Assembly: GCA_018003515.1 (NCBI GenBank)
Contig: JAGNDO010000028.1
Coordinates: 26,834-63,128 of the forward strand
Length of the DNA: 36,295 nucleotides
Direction of reading: 5' to 3'
Source: Caldilineaceae bacterium
GTDB lineage: Bacteria; Chloroflexota; Anaerolineae; Caldilineales; Caldilineaceae
In this document: positions 18,686-26,852 of the stretch, one piece after another
Position numbering within the stretch: position 1 is the stretch's first letter
Layout of the letters: every line of letters starts with the position of its first letter
Program-made: the position numbers and the translations under genes
Notes under the pieces: generated by a model
Told to the model about the DNA's origin: nothing
The model's input: only the letters and a program-made list of their open reading frames with translations
The model's database searches: none

Positions 18686-20389
18686 ATGCAGAAACGAATG
18701 GTATGGTTGTTAGTTCTCGTCATGTCCCTGGCGCTGGTTGCCGCTTGTGCGGCCCCTGCGCCAGCCCCAGCGGCGGCCCCGGCGGATAGCGCCGCCGCCC
18801 CTGCTGAAGCCGCCGCCCCCGAAGCCGTTGCCGAAGCCAGCCCCATCACGGTCCGCCTGAGCCTGGGGGCCGAACCGCCCACCCTGGATCCCAATCTGGC
18901 CCAGGATACCTATGCCATCCAGTCGCTGGAAGGCATGTTCTTGGGGTTGACCAACATCAACAATGTCACCGAAGAGATCGAGCCGGAACTGGCCACCGAG
19001 TGGTCCATTTCTGAGGATGGCACGGTCTGGACCTTCACCATGCGCCAGGATGCGGTGTGGAGCGACGGCAAGCCCGTGACCGCCCACGATGTCGAGTATA
19101 GCGTCAAGCGGGCCATTATGCCAGAGACCGCTTCGCCCTACGCCTACGTACTCTACATCATCAAGAATGCCCAGGCCATCAACCAGACCGATGTGGCCAG
19201 CGCCACCTATGACATCGACACCCTGGGCGTCAAGGCCCTGGACGACTACACCGTGGAGTTCACCCTGGAAGCCCCCGCCGCCTACTTCGAGTCCATCTCC
19301 AGCCTGTGGACCCTGCGCCCCTTGCCCAGTTGGGCCATCGAAGCCCACGGTGAGGCCTGGACCGATCCGGCAAACATCGTGGTCAACGGCCCCTATATGT
19401 TGACCGAATGGAAGCATGGCGAGAGCCTCTCCTACGTCAAGAACCCCACCTACTACGATGCCGCCAATGTCCAGATCGACAACATCGAAGTGGACATCAT
19501 CACCGACGCCTTCACCGAGATTGCGCTTTATGAGTCCGGCGAGCTGGATGTGGCCGGTGACGGTCCCGGCACCTTCCCTGTGGAGGAGATGGGGCGCATG
19601 ATGGCCGACCCGGTGCTGAGTGCTGAATTGCACATCGGACCTCGGGCTTCGACCACCTATGTGGGCTTCACCACCACCAAGGCGCCCTTCGACAATGTCC
19701 TGGTGCGCAAGGCCTTCTCTGCCGCCATCCAGCGCCAGGTGATGGTGGATGACGTGGTCGGCTCTGGTGTGCCCGCCACCCAGTTTGCGCCTCCTGGCAT
19801 CTTTGGCGCTCCCAACCCCGAAGTCGGCATCGCCACGGATCTGGAACAGGCCAAGGCTTGGCTGGCCGAAGCCGGGTATCCCGGCGGCGAAGGCTTCCCC
19901 ACAGTGACCTATCGCTACTTCGCCAGCACCCTGGAAGAATCCCTGGCCGAGGCGTTGCAGGCCATGTGGGCGGAGACCCTGGGCGTGCAGGTCAACATCG
20001 AAGCCCAGGAATGGCCGGTCTTCATCGCTGGCATCAACCCCTCGACTCCTCTGGAAGAGATGCCCGAAATGTGGCGACTGGGCTGGGGTGCTGACTACCC
20101 CGACGAGAACAACTGGGTCTACGAGGTCTTCCACTGCACCGATAGCACCAACTACTCCCGTTCGGAATGCACCACCGCCGACGAGATGGCCCAGGCCGCT
20201 GCCTTGGAAACTGACCAGGCCGTGCGCAAGGATCTCTATGGCCAGGTGGAACAGTTGATGTTTGGCGAGGAAGTGCGGGCCGCTCCCTACTACCATCGCG
20301 GCTTCACCATCCTCACCAAGCCCTATCTGACCCGTGCCTACCCGACTTTCACCCCCAACAACTGGGAAACGTGGCGAGTCAATAAGTAA
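18686..20389 (+). CDS. ABC peptide transporter substrate-binding lipoprotein
   Basis: Extracellular family 5 (oligo/dipeptide type) solute-binding protein, 567 residues. MQKRM plus a hydrophobic stretch ends in the lipobox LVAAC with C21 as the lipidation site, followed by an Ala/Pro-rich linker to about 50. The mature domain shows the family landmarks GAEPPTLDPNLAQD, GMFLGLTNINN, ATEWSISEDGTVWTFTMRQD and SDGKPVTAHDVEYSVKR. The start at 18686 is chosen over the longer frame from 18470 because GAAAGGAAG precedes it and a clean lipoprotein signal begins there. Two permease genes follow after a 25-bp hairpin. Cargo is likely short peptides. Confidence 0.95.
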   Translation: MQKRMVWLLVLVMSLALVAACAAPAPAPAAAPADSAAAPAEAAAPEAVAEASPITVRLSLGAEPPTLDPNLAQDTYAIQSLEGMFLGLTNINNVTEEIEPELATEWSISEDGTVWTFTMRQDAVWSDGKPVTAHDVEYSVKRAIMPETASPYAYVLYIIKNAQAINQTDVASATYDIDTLGVKALDDYTVEFTLEAPAAYFESISSLWTLRPLPSWAIEAHGEAWTDPANIVVNGPYMLTEWKHGESLSYVKNPTYYDAANVQIDNIEVDIITDAFTEIALYESGELDVAGDGPGTFPVEEMGRMMADPVLSAELHIGPRASTTYVGFTTTKAPFDNVLVRKAFSAAIQRQVMVDDVVGSGVPATQFAPPGIFGAPNPEVGIATDLEQAKAWLAEAGYPGGEGFPTVTYRYFASTLEESLAEALQAMWAETLGVQVNIEAQEWPVFIAGINPSTPLEEMPEMWRLGWGADYPDENNWVYEVFHCTDSTNYSRSECTTADEMAQAAALETDQAVRKDLYGQVEQLMFGEEVRAAPYYHRGFTILTKPYLTRAYPTFTPNNWETWRVNK

Positions 20390-20397
20390 ACGGCTAT

Positions 20398-20455
20398 GAA
20401 CGGGAATGAGTCACCCCGGCCCTAAGTTTGGGGCCGGGGTGACTCATTCCCGTTC
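20398..20455 (+). terminator. 25-bp perfect hairpin between binding protein and permease genes
   Basis: The arm at 20398-20422 (GAACGGGAATGAGTCACC...) is matched perfectly by 20431-20455, leaving an 8-nt loop. No U-run follows (TAACTCTTCC), so it is more likely a partial terminator or mRNA-stabilising structure that raises binding-protein output above permease output. Confidence 0.75.
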
Positions 20456-20487
20456 TAACTCTTCCTGATTCTTGGACTTTGTAAACC

Positions 20488-21432
20488 ATGCTTGCGGTTA
20501 TCATTCGTCGTATCTTTTGGTCCATCCCGGTCTTCCTGCTGGTGACCGGGATTACCTTTGTCACCATGCACGTGCTGCCCGGTGGGCCGTTTGACACGGA
20601 CAAGACCCCCCCGGCCCTGGTGGCGCAGATGGAGGCTATCTACGGTCTCAACCGCCCGGTGGTCGAGCAGTACGCCACCTGGCTGGGCAATGTGGCGCGC
20701 CTGCGCTTTGGCCCTTCTTTGGCCTATCGCGGCCAATCCGTCGAGAGCTTTCTGCTGCCCGGCTTTTCCATCTCGGCCCAGCTCGGGGGGATGGCCATGC
20801 TCTTCGCCCTGCTGATCGGTCTGCCGGCCGGCATCATCGCCGCGCTCAAGCATGGCCACTGGCAGGATCGCTCGGCCACCTTTGTGGCAATTTTGGGCGT
20901 TTCGGTTCCCCCCCTTGTGCTGGGACCCCTGCTCTATTGGATCTTCGCCCTGCAACTGGACTGGCTGCCCGTGGCCAAGTGGGCAAGCCTGAGCGAGGAC
21001 GGACTGTGGTCCTATGTCAGCCACGCCATCCTGCCCGCCGTCACCCTGGGCGCGGGGGTTTCCGCCATCATCGCTCGCTTGACGCGTGCCAGTTTGTTGC
21101 AAGTGCTGTATGAGGACTACATGCGCACGGCCCGCTCCAAGGGGCTGTCCGAGCGGGTGGTCACGGTCCGCCACGGGCTGCGCAATGCCCTGATTCCCGT
21201 GGTCACTTACATTGGTCCCCTGGCCGCGGCCATCTTGACCGGCTCCCTGGTAGTCGAGCAGATCTTCGCCATCCCTGGCATGGGCCGCTATTTTGTCACC
21301 AGCATCAGCAGCCGAGACTACCCCATGGTGATGGCGGTGGTGGTGATTTATTCTGTGATTATCGTGTTGGTCAATCTCTTTGTGGATATCCTGTATGTCT
21401 TTATCGACCCCAGAATCAGCCAAACGCGCTAA
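20488..21432 (+). CDS. ABC peptide transporter permease, DppB-type
   Basis: First integral membrane subunit of the importer, 314 residues. The N-terminal MLAVIIRRIFWSIPVFLLVTGITF is the typical DppB/OppB first helix, followed by the periplasmic LNRPVVEQYATWLG block. The EAA loop that docks the ATPase is seen as YMRTARSKGLSERVVTVRHG, and GSLVVEQIFAIPGMGRYFV follows as in the family. About six helices. The next gene begins within its last 38 nt, so the two are translationally coupled. Confidence 0.93.
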   Translation: MLAVIIRRIFWSIPVFLLVTGITFVTMHVLPGGPFDTDKTPPALVAQMEAIYGLNRPVVEQYATWLGNVARLRFGPSLAYRGQSVESFLLPGFSISAQLGGMAMLFALLIGLPAGIIAALKHGHWQDRSATFVAILGVSVPPLVLGPLLYWIFALQLDWLPVAKWASLSEDGLWSYVSHAILPAVTLGAGVSAIIARLTRASLLQVLYEDYMRTARSKGLSERVVTVRHGLRNALIPVVTYIGPLAAAILTGSLVVEQIFAIPGMGRYFVTSISSRDYPMVMAVVVIYSVIIVLVNLFVDILYVFIDPRISQTR

Positions 21433-22423
21433 AGCGGCCGCCCTGGCCGACGAGCTTGCCACCGCCCAACGCCGCTCCCGTGGCCTGTGGCAGGATATGT
21501 TTCGCAAACTGTTGCGTGATCCCCTGGTGGTGATCTGCACGGTTTTTCTGTTGTCGCTGATTGTGATCTCGCTCTTTCCCACTCTCTTTGCCCCCCTGCC
21601 CTACGATCTGACCAGCTTTGGGGACAAGCTGGCCAAGCCCGGCTCCATGGCCACCGCCGAAAAACTGGCCGGCCACCGCTACATTCTGGGCGCGGACCGG
21701 CTGGGACGGGACATGTTGAGCCGCATGATCTTTGGCACACGCGTCTCCATCGCCGTGGCCTTTATCGGCGCTGGCGTCAGCTTTTTGATTGGGGTAACAT
21801 ACGGGTTGATTTCCGGCTATGCGCGCAAGAGCGTGGACAACGTGATGATGCGCATTGTGGATGTGGTCTACGGCTATCCGACCTTGATTCTAATCATCCT
21901 GCTGCAAGTCTTCCTGACCGCCGCCGCCCAGCAAGACCCGGCCAACATTTCCGGTTTGCAAAAAATCGTGATTGGGCTGGACAACAGCACAGGCGGACTC
22001 TTCTTCGTCTTCATGGCCATCGGCGCGGTGAGTTGGCTCAACATGGCCCGGCTGACCCGGGGCCAAGTGCTGCACTACCGAGAACAGGAATTTGTCCAAG
22101 CCGCCGAGGCCATCGGCAGCCCCCGGCGCAAGATTTTGACCCGTCACCTGCTGCCCAACGTGCTTGGCCCGCTGATCGTGGCCGAAACCCTGGCCATCCC
22201 CAGCTATATTTACACCGAAGCCTTCCTCAGCTTTATCGGCCTGGGGGTCCAACCTCCCACGCCCAGTTGGGGCGGCATGATCAGCGACGCCTACGGTGCC
22301 CTGCGTTCCGCCCCCCACCTGATCTTCTTCCCCGCCCTGGCTCTCTCCCTCACCATGCTCGCCTTCAACTTCCTGGGCGACGCCGTCCGGGACGCAATGG
22401 ACCCCCGCATGAAAAACCGATAG
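21395..22423 (+). CDS. ABC peptide transporter permease, DppC-type
   Basis: Second permease subunit, 342 residues from the ATG at 21395 (the longer frame from TTG 21380 lacks support). It has the DppC N-terminal helix (LLRDPLVVICTVFLLSLIVI), the motif ILGADRLGRDMLSRMIFGTR and the EAA loop EFVQAAEAIGSPRRKILTRH. The C-terminal FLGDAVRDAMDPRMK is the family's usual ending. No ATPase gene follows; the convergent GNAT gene stops just 2 nt away, so the importer must borrow ATPases encoded elsewhere. Confidence 0.93.
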   Translation: MSLSTPESAKRAKAAALADELATAQRRSRGLWQDMFRKLLRDPLVVICTVFLLSLIVISLFPTLFAPLPYDLTSFGDKLAKPGSMATAEKLAGHRYILGADRLGRDMLSRMIFGTRVSIAVAFIGAGVSFLIGVTYGLISGYARKSVDNVMMRIVDVVYGYPTLILIILLQVFLTAAAQQDPANISGLQKIVIGLDNSTGGLFFVFMAIGAVSWLNMARLTRGQVLHYREQEFVQAAEAIGSPRRKILTRHLLPNVLGPLIVAETLAIPSYIYTEAFLSFIGLGVQPPTPSWGGMISDAYGALRSAPHLIFFPALALSLTMLAFNFLGDAVRDAMDPRMKNR

Positions 22424-22425
22424 CC

Positions 22426-23814
22426 TCAGGCCACCCCTTCACCCAACCGCGCCAACAACCCATCATCCACCCGCTCCCCAACGAGGAAGCGGCGGTCGCC
22501 CTCCCGCGCCGGCGCGGTGAGGATGTATTGGCCGGGCTGGGTGCCCACATAGTGGGCGAGCAGCCGATCCGTGGTCTCCCGCCAGCGGGCTGCGGCGGGC
22601 AGATCCGTGCGTTGCAGCGCCGCCCAATCCGCGGGGATTTCCACGGCGATGGTGGGGGCGTTTATGTTGAAAAGGGGGGTGGCCCATCCGTCATTGACCT
22701 GTACGGTCGTAGCAGAAAGGTCTTGGTTAGACCGGTCGGCCCCAGGATCGGTTAGCGCATTCTGCACCCGATCTGTGCCGGGCAACAAAGTCATGCGCAG
22801 ACGGGAGGCGGGCAGTTGGTTGAGCACATTGCGGAAGGGGATCAAATCTGCATAAAACTGGGTGCAAATGGCCCGCAGCTTGCCAAAGTTGAGTACGGCG
22901 TTGGCGAAAAGCAGGGGGTCCGTGGTCCACTCCACCAGATCCACCCCCGCGGCCAGGGCCTGTTGCGCCTGCATCCGTTTGAGATGAAAGGCGATATTTC
23001 GCCCGCGGAAGTCCGGCTCCACGGCCAAGGATTGGGATTCGATGCGCAGATCATGTTGAAAGCGATCCGACCAGGGTTGAGGCAGCCCGGAGCCATCCCA
23101 TTTGAAAAAGCCAAAGAGACTACCCACCACGGGACCGCCCTCCCCGTCCCGAGCCACCAAAGAGTTGGCCAAGCCAAAGTCCGGCGTGTGGATGTCCGCG
23201 GGGTAGAGATACTCGTCCGCCACCATCCACACCTTCTGCTGAAGCCGCCGGATCTGCTCGGCCTCGGCTGCGTCGGGGCGGCCCAGATCTAGTGTCCTGT
23301 CAAAGCTGGTTTGATGGGTTGCGGAGTCGGGCATCCTCAGATGCCCGACGTTCGCATCTGAGGATGCGAACTCCTCAGTGCCATCACTTGATGCTTGACG
23401 GAACCCTAATCCGTCTTGAAGGTTATGGGTGGGGACAAAGGCGTGGGACAGCCCGGTGTCGTAAAGCCGTACGGTGGCGAGGGCCAATTGGGCCGCTACT
23501 CGATCTGCCACGGCTTGTCCGTCCACCGGCCCGGCTTGGGGGGCGGCGTGAAAGCGCAGGGTGGCCGTGCGCTCCCCCGTGGGCGAAAGGGGGCCGGGCA
23601 ACAAGAATCCCGCCCCGACCATCTCTCCGCCCCGGTTTACGCTGAAAATCTCCCCGCCCAGACGCCGAAACGCCGATTTGAGAAAGTGGGGCGGCAACAA
23701 GGTTGGGTTGTCTGGCGCGCCCAGAGCCGCGCCGAGTTGATCGATGCCGTCAGCCCAGGCAGCGGTGGGGATTTCTCGGTTTGGTATTCGGGCAATGGTC
23801 AAAAGATCGGGCAT
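22426..23814 (-). CDS. GNAT acyltransferase, COG3375-like, with an in-frame palindrome
   Basis: Predicted acyl-CoA-dependent N-acyltransferase, 462 residues from MPDLLTIARIP. An N-terminal region (1-140) has GNAT-like strands (EIFSVNRGGEMVGAGF). The C-terminal half carries the COG3375-type stretch WTTDPLLFANAVLNFGKL, and the acetyl-CoA loop is VEPDFRGRNIAFHLKR (residues around 300). COG3375 members often accompany NSAR genes, and a D-amino-acid N-succinyltransferase role is my inference. Residues 148-163 are encoded by a pair of palindromes (23326-23371) and look inserted. The frame remains open to an ATG at 23937, but that extension is made of another palindromic repeat, so 23814 is preferred although no clear ribosome site precedes it. 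Confidence 0.7.
   Translation of the reverse strand: MPDLLTIARIPNREIPTAAWADGIDQLGAALGAPDNPTLLPPHFLKSAFRRLGGEIFSVNRGGEMVGAGFLLPGPLSPTGERTATLRFHAAPQAGPVDGQAVADRVAAQLALATVRLYDTGLSHAFVPTHNLQDGLGFRQASSDGTEEFASSDANVGHLRMPDSATHQTSFDRTLDLGRPDAAEAEQIRRLQQKVWMVADEYLYPADIHTPDFGLANSLVARDGEGGPVVGSLFGFFKWDGSGLPQPWSDRFQHDLRIESQSLAVEPDFRGRNIAFHLKRMQAQQALAAGVDLVEWTTDPLLFANAVLNFGKLRAICTQFYADLIPFRNVLNQLPASRLRMTLLPGTDRVQNALTDPGADRSNQDLSATTVQVNDGWATPLFNINAPTIAVEIPADWAALQRTDLPAAARWRETTDRLLAHYVGTQPGQYILTAPAREGDRRFLVGERVDDGLLARLGEGVA
23326..23371. repeat. Tandem palindromes inside the GNAT reading frame
   Basis: Two adjoining hairpins: GTCGGGCATC-CTCA-GATGCCCGAC (23326-23349) and GTTCGCATC-TGAG-GATGCGAAC (23350-23371). 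They are related inverted copies, so the left (23331-23344) and right (23354-23367) GCATC...GATGC segments can also pair with each other. The second hairpin matches the design at 693-714. Reading stays open through it. Confidence 0.75.
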
Positions 23815-23860
23815 GTGGGCGGGCCTTGGTGGGGATTGATTGAAAACACCGTGTGGGAAA

Positions 23861-23943
23861 GCGTAGGTGCGGTTTTCAACCGCACGGTTCACATGATCAC
23901 GAATGATCGATGGAATTTGTGCGGTTGAAAACCGCACCTACGC
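23861..23943. repeat. Cruciform-type repeat with 25-bp perfect arms
   Basis: 23861-23885 (GCGTAGGTGCGGTTTTC...) and 23919-23943 are perfect inverse complements around a 33-nt loop. Each arm is itself a small hairpin, GTGCGGTT-TTC-AACCGCAC and its counterpart. It lies between the M14 stop and the GNAT start, head-to-tail on the minus strand. Confidence 0.85.
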
Positions 23944-23958
23944 TTTGGGTTGCAACTC

Positions 23959-25632
23959 CTACCCCAACACGATCCGTCGCTCGATGGATCCAGCTCGGTC
24001 GCTCAAGATTTTCACGCCGATTTCCGCCCCCGCCGGGCCGCTGACCACCCATTGGGCGTCCGTGCGGTTGTCCGTGGGGCTGGTGGCGAAGTGGGACATG
24101 GCGTAGACTTTGTTGCTGCGTCCCTCCAGGTGGCTCAAGGTGGTTTTGGCCTTGCCTGTCACCAACTCAACACCGTCCGGCAGATCCAACTCCACCCGCA
24201 CGGGACGCGTGGCCTTGCGTTTCTTCCCCTGCACGCTGGTGAAGGTGGGCAGATAGCCGCCGTTTTCCACCACCAAGTGGAGGCGATAGGAACCTGCCCC
24301 CGCCGGGGTCACCGCCAGGCTGTGGACCGAGAGCTTGGGCAGCATGTCCCCCACGGCCAAGGCCCAGGGCACATTGCGGGCCGCCTCCTCGCCCATGAAG
24401 GCGTGGGGCGGATTGCGCCAGGTGTACATGTGGTTGATGCCGCCGATCTCCACCGATCCAAGCTGGGGATGGTCAAAGGGCTGCCAATCAAAGATAGAAT
24501 CCGGCCCGGCGTTGGCCAACAGCCATTGAAAAACCTTCACATCGTCGCCGTGGGGATGCGCCCGCATCCAGTCGATAAACCGGCGATTCTCAATCCCCGA
24601 CCGCCCCGGCAGATCCCACAGTTCGATGGTGAAGCCGTAGATGCCATATTGGTCGTAGACCCAATCGTCAAAGCCGCCCACGGTGATCTCTTTGGGATGG
24701 TATTTGAAATCGTGGAAGATCGAAACGTTGGGATAGCCCACCAGATCCGTGCCCCGCTGGCCAATGGCCTGAAAGGTCCACAGGTCTGGGGTCTCCATGG
24801 CCTCGTCCGCCTTGGTGCTGAAGGGACGCAGGATCACGCCGCTCTGGGTGTGATACGACAGGGCCACGCTGATATTGGGGTGGCCGGTGAAGAAGTCCAG
24901 CAGCGCTCGAATCTCCGGCTCGGAGCCGGGGTAGTCGCCCGCGCCCCGCTGGGTGTCTTCCGGCTGCCACTCCGACGGAAAATTGCGGTTGAAATCCAAT
25001 CCCCGGTGCGCCGGTGCCGCCTGGATGTTGACGCCATCCCACGCCTCAGCGATCCCTTCTGGGAGTAGACGATAATAGGTGCCGCCTTGTTCATCCGCCC
25101 CCCGCTTCTGCATAATGCGCGGGTCCAGACTGCTCACCTTCCAATCTCCATGCGGGTCTTCCATGCGCATTTGCAGGATCAACCCGTTGCCATCCACATC
25201 GGTCTGGTGGATGCCCTCTTGCTTTTCGGGGAAAGGATAGGGCCGGGTTCCAGATCGGAGAAAGGTGGGCACGTCGGCCAGGGCCAGCTCCGCGCCATCG
25301 GGATTGACCCGGGGCACGATGTAATAGGTGGCCCCATCCAAAAGCCTTGTCACCTGGGTATCCGTGCCGTAGCCGGAGAGCAGGGTGTCGGCAATATGCA
25401 GGGCCACGGTCGTCCCCGCCACCTCCGTGGCGTGGATGTTGGCGTCGATCCACACCGCCGGCTTCGTCTCATGCGCCCCCGTGGCCCGGTTTGTCACCGT
25501 CAACAGCCAGATGGGTCGGTCTTCGTAGCTGCGCCCGATGCTGGAAAGCTCAACCAGATCCGGGTGTGCCTCCGCCCAGCCGCGCAAGATGCCGTCAAGT
25601 TCTTGATTTGTGAAATAGTGATTGAAGTTCAT
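23959..25632 (-). CDS. M14 family zinc carboxypeptidase
   Basis: Metallocarboxypeptidase of 557 residues. Zinc ligands H67 and E70 (NIHATEV) and H261 (SYHTQSG) are present; the catalytic Glu is probably E337 (FTIELWD), and the substrate-carboxylate Arg/Asn motif is DFNRNFP (213-219). PRVNPDG (107-113) is a conserved family turn. No signal peptide is visible, so it probably trims imported peptides in the cytoplasm. A C-terminal ~150-residue extension ending in IERRIVLG looks like a beta-rich accessory domain. It lies at the end of the peptide-scavenging locus. Confidence 0.92.
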   Translation of the reverse strand: MNFNHYFTNQELDGILRGWAEAHPDLVELSSIGRSYEDRPIWLLTVTNRATGAHETKPAVWIDANIHATEVAGTTVALHIADTLLSGYGTDTQVTRLLDGATYYIVPRVNPDGAELALADVPTFLRSGTRPYPFPEKQEGIHQTDVDGNGLILQMRMEDPHGDWKVSSLDPRIMQKRGADEQGGTYYRLLPEGIAEAWDGVNIQAAPAHRGLDFNRNFPSEWQPEDTQRGAGDYPGSEPEIRALLDFFTGHPNISVALSYHTQSGVILRPFSTKADEAMETPDLWTFQAIGQRGTDLVGYPNVSIFHDFKYHPKEITVGGFDDWVYDQYGIYGFTIELWDLPGRSGIENRRFIDWMRAHPHGDDVKVFQWLLANAGPDSIFDWQPFDHPQLGSVEIGGINHMYTWRNPPHAFMGEEAARNVPWALAVGDMLPKLSVHSLAVTPAGAGSYRLHLVVENGGYLPTFTSVQGKKRKATRPVRVELDLPDGVELVTGKAKTTLSHLEGRSNKVYAMSHFATSPTDNRTDAQWVVSGPAGAEIGVKILSDRAGSIERRIVLG

Positions 25633-25668
25633 GGACCCCCCTCAAATATTGATTGGTTGATTGTGCAA

Positions 25669-25764
25669 GGGGCGAATTGCGAGGGGCGAAAAGTGGTTGA
25701 CCGTCCACCAAAATGCTCGATACACGATACTCGATATCCCCCCTCGCCCCTCGCAATTCGCCCC
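25669..25764. repeat. Foldback element with 21-bp arms
   Basis: The arms at 25669-25689 and 25744-25764 are perfect inverse complements and contain the 18-mer GGGGCGAATTGCGAGGGG, which recurs at 31121 and 33034. The loop carries the 19-mer TCGATACACGATACTCGAT at 25717-25735, shared with 1862-1880. It sits between the 207-residue gene and the M14 gene. Confidence 0.85.
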
Positions 25765-25769
25765 CCGCC

Positions 25770-26393
25770 TCACCGTGTCTCACTCACATCCACCTGCCAA
25801 TGCTTCCCCTGCCGGGTGATGCCGCCGCTGCCGATCTCTTCGCCCACAAAGTCCCCGTGGCAGGCCAGGATCTCGTGGAAAATAGCCTCTCGTTGGTCCA
25901 AATAGTGCTTGATATGCACAAACGCCCCCCGCAGATCCGGGCTGGGGTGGGCGTTGCGCAGATCGATCAACCACTTGCCCTTCAGTTCCTCGGCCTCTTC
26001 CGCCCCGGTGCTTTTGCGCTGGGAGCGGATGGTCCGGTTCACCCGCTGCTTGGGCATCAGGAAGAGGTCCACCACGGAGTAAAAATAGTAGGCGGTGGAT
26101 TCCTGGCTGGTGTCCCGCACCAACAGTCCCGCGTTGGGCGCGTGGATCAAGATCTTGCGGGCAGCCAGATCGTCGATGATAAAAAGATGGGCTTCGGGAA
26201 TGTCGGTCGGCCAGTTGCGAGGATTGTAACGCTGGCGCTTCTCTTTGGCGTCAAAGGCGAAATAGCGGTTGGTGAACTCGTCCCCATAGCCAAAATCCAG
26301 CCGGGTGAACGACCGGGAGCGGTCGTCATAGTCCACCCTGTGCTGGGCGAAGAAGTCCTTGATCTCTTGTTCGAGGGAGGGCGGTGTGGGCAT
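25770..26393 (-). CDS. Hypothetical protein, 207 residues
   Basis: No family recognised. It is a soluble protein starting MPTPPSLEQEIKDFF; the longer frame from 26471 would only add residues translated from a foldback repeat, so 26393 is chosen. Notable segments are a mixed alpha/beta core (FIIDDLAARKILIHAPNAG) and an aromatic-rich stretch (YYFYSVVDLFLMPKQR). The acidic/basic composition gives no catalytic motif. It lies 78 nt from the small membrane protein gene on the same strand, the foldback filling the gap. Confidence 0.65.
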   Translation of the reverse strand: MPTPPSLEQEIKDFFAQHRVDYDDRSRSFTRLDFGYGDEFTNRYFAFDAKEKRQRYNPRNWPTDIPEAHLFIIDDLAARKILIHAPNAGLLVRDTSQESTAYYFYSVVDLFLMPKQRVNRTIRSQRKSTGAEEAEELKGKWLIDLRNAHPSPDLRGAFVHIKHYLDQREAIFHEILACHGDFVGEEIGSGGITRQGKHWQVDVSETR

Positions 26394-26401
26394 GGGCGTG
26401 G

Positions 26402-26476
26402 TTTCCGGGATTGGGGGTTGGGGATTGGGGATTGGGTTCTTCCGACCCGATCCCCAATCCCTAATCCCCAATCACC
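26402..26476. repeat. GATTGGG heptamer foldback
   Basis: Repeated GATTGGGG-type units (about 26409-26437) face complementary AATCCCC units (26448-26471) across a short loop, giving an imperfect hairpin of about 25 bp. It lies just upstream of the 207-residue gene and reaches the 3' end of the small membrane protein gene. Confidence 0.8.
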
Positions 26477-26774
26477 CCTTCTGCTTTTTAGGCATTACAT
26501 CCGCGGCCAAGACCTGCATGGTGCGGCGGAAACCGGCGACTTTGCCCCCGGCCTTGGCCACGGGATCGACCACGTTTTGGCTGACGAAGGTGGCTGTGCC
26601 GCGCACGGTGCCCACAGTCTCCTGGGTGTCGTCGATGATGGGCTTGATCTCGGTTTGGAACATCTTCACCAGCCGCCAAATCTGCCAGACCAGGATCACC
26701 AACAGGGCGTTGATGAAGATCGTCTCCACGGCGATGAGAATAATAGCAATATCACGAATGGTTCCGCTGATCAC
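26472..26774 (-). CDS. Small membrane protein, DUF948-like
   Basis: 100-residue protein with one N-terminal membrane helix (IAIILIAVETIFINALLVILV, about 9-29) and a charged amphipathic remainder with a segment TVGTVRGTATFVSQNVVDPV that resembles the DUF948/YtxH-type repeat of membrane-anchored coiled coils. The last residues (KKQKG) lie next to the foldback repeat. Function unknown; the fold suggests an envelope-associated stalk. Confidence 0.7.
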   Translation of the reverse strand: MISGTIRDIAIILIAVETIFINALLVILVWQIWRLVKMFQTEIKPIIDDTQETVGTVRGTATFVSQNVVDPVAKAGGKVAGFRRTMQVLAADVMPKKQKG

Positions 26775-26852
26775 GGTGGGACTCCTTGGGTTTTGGGGGA
26801 TGGTCGATAAAATCTAAATGTAGCGGATGTTGTTGTGAAACTCATCGGCGGT

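Noticed and set aside
18710..20296. Minus-strand frame opposite the binding-protein gene (528 residues)
   Set aside because: Gly/His-rich shadow; the plus strand has a lipobox and family motifs.
20398..20455. Simple Rho-independent terminator
   Set aside because: No U-run follows on either strand and permease genes of the same system come next.
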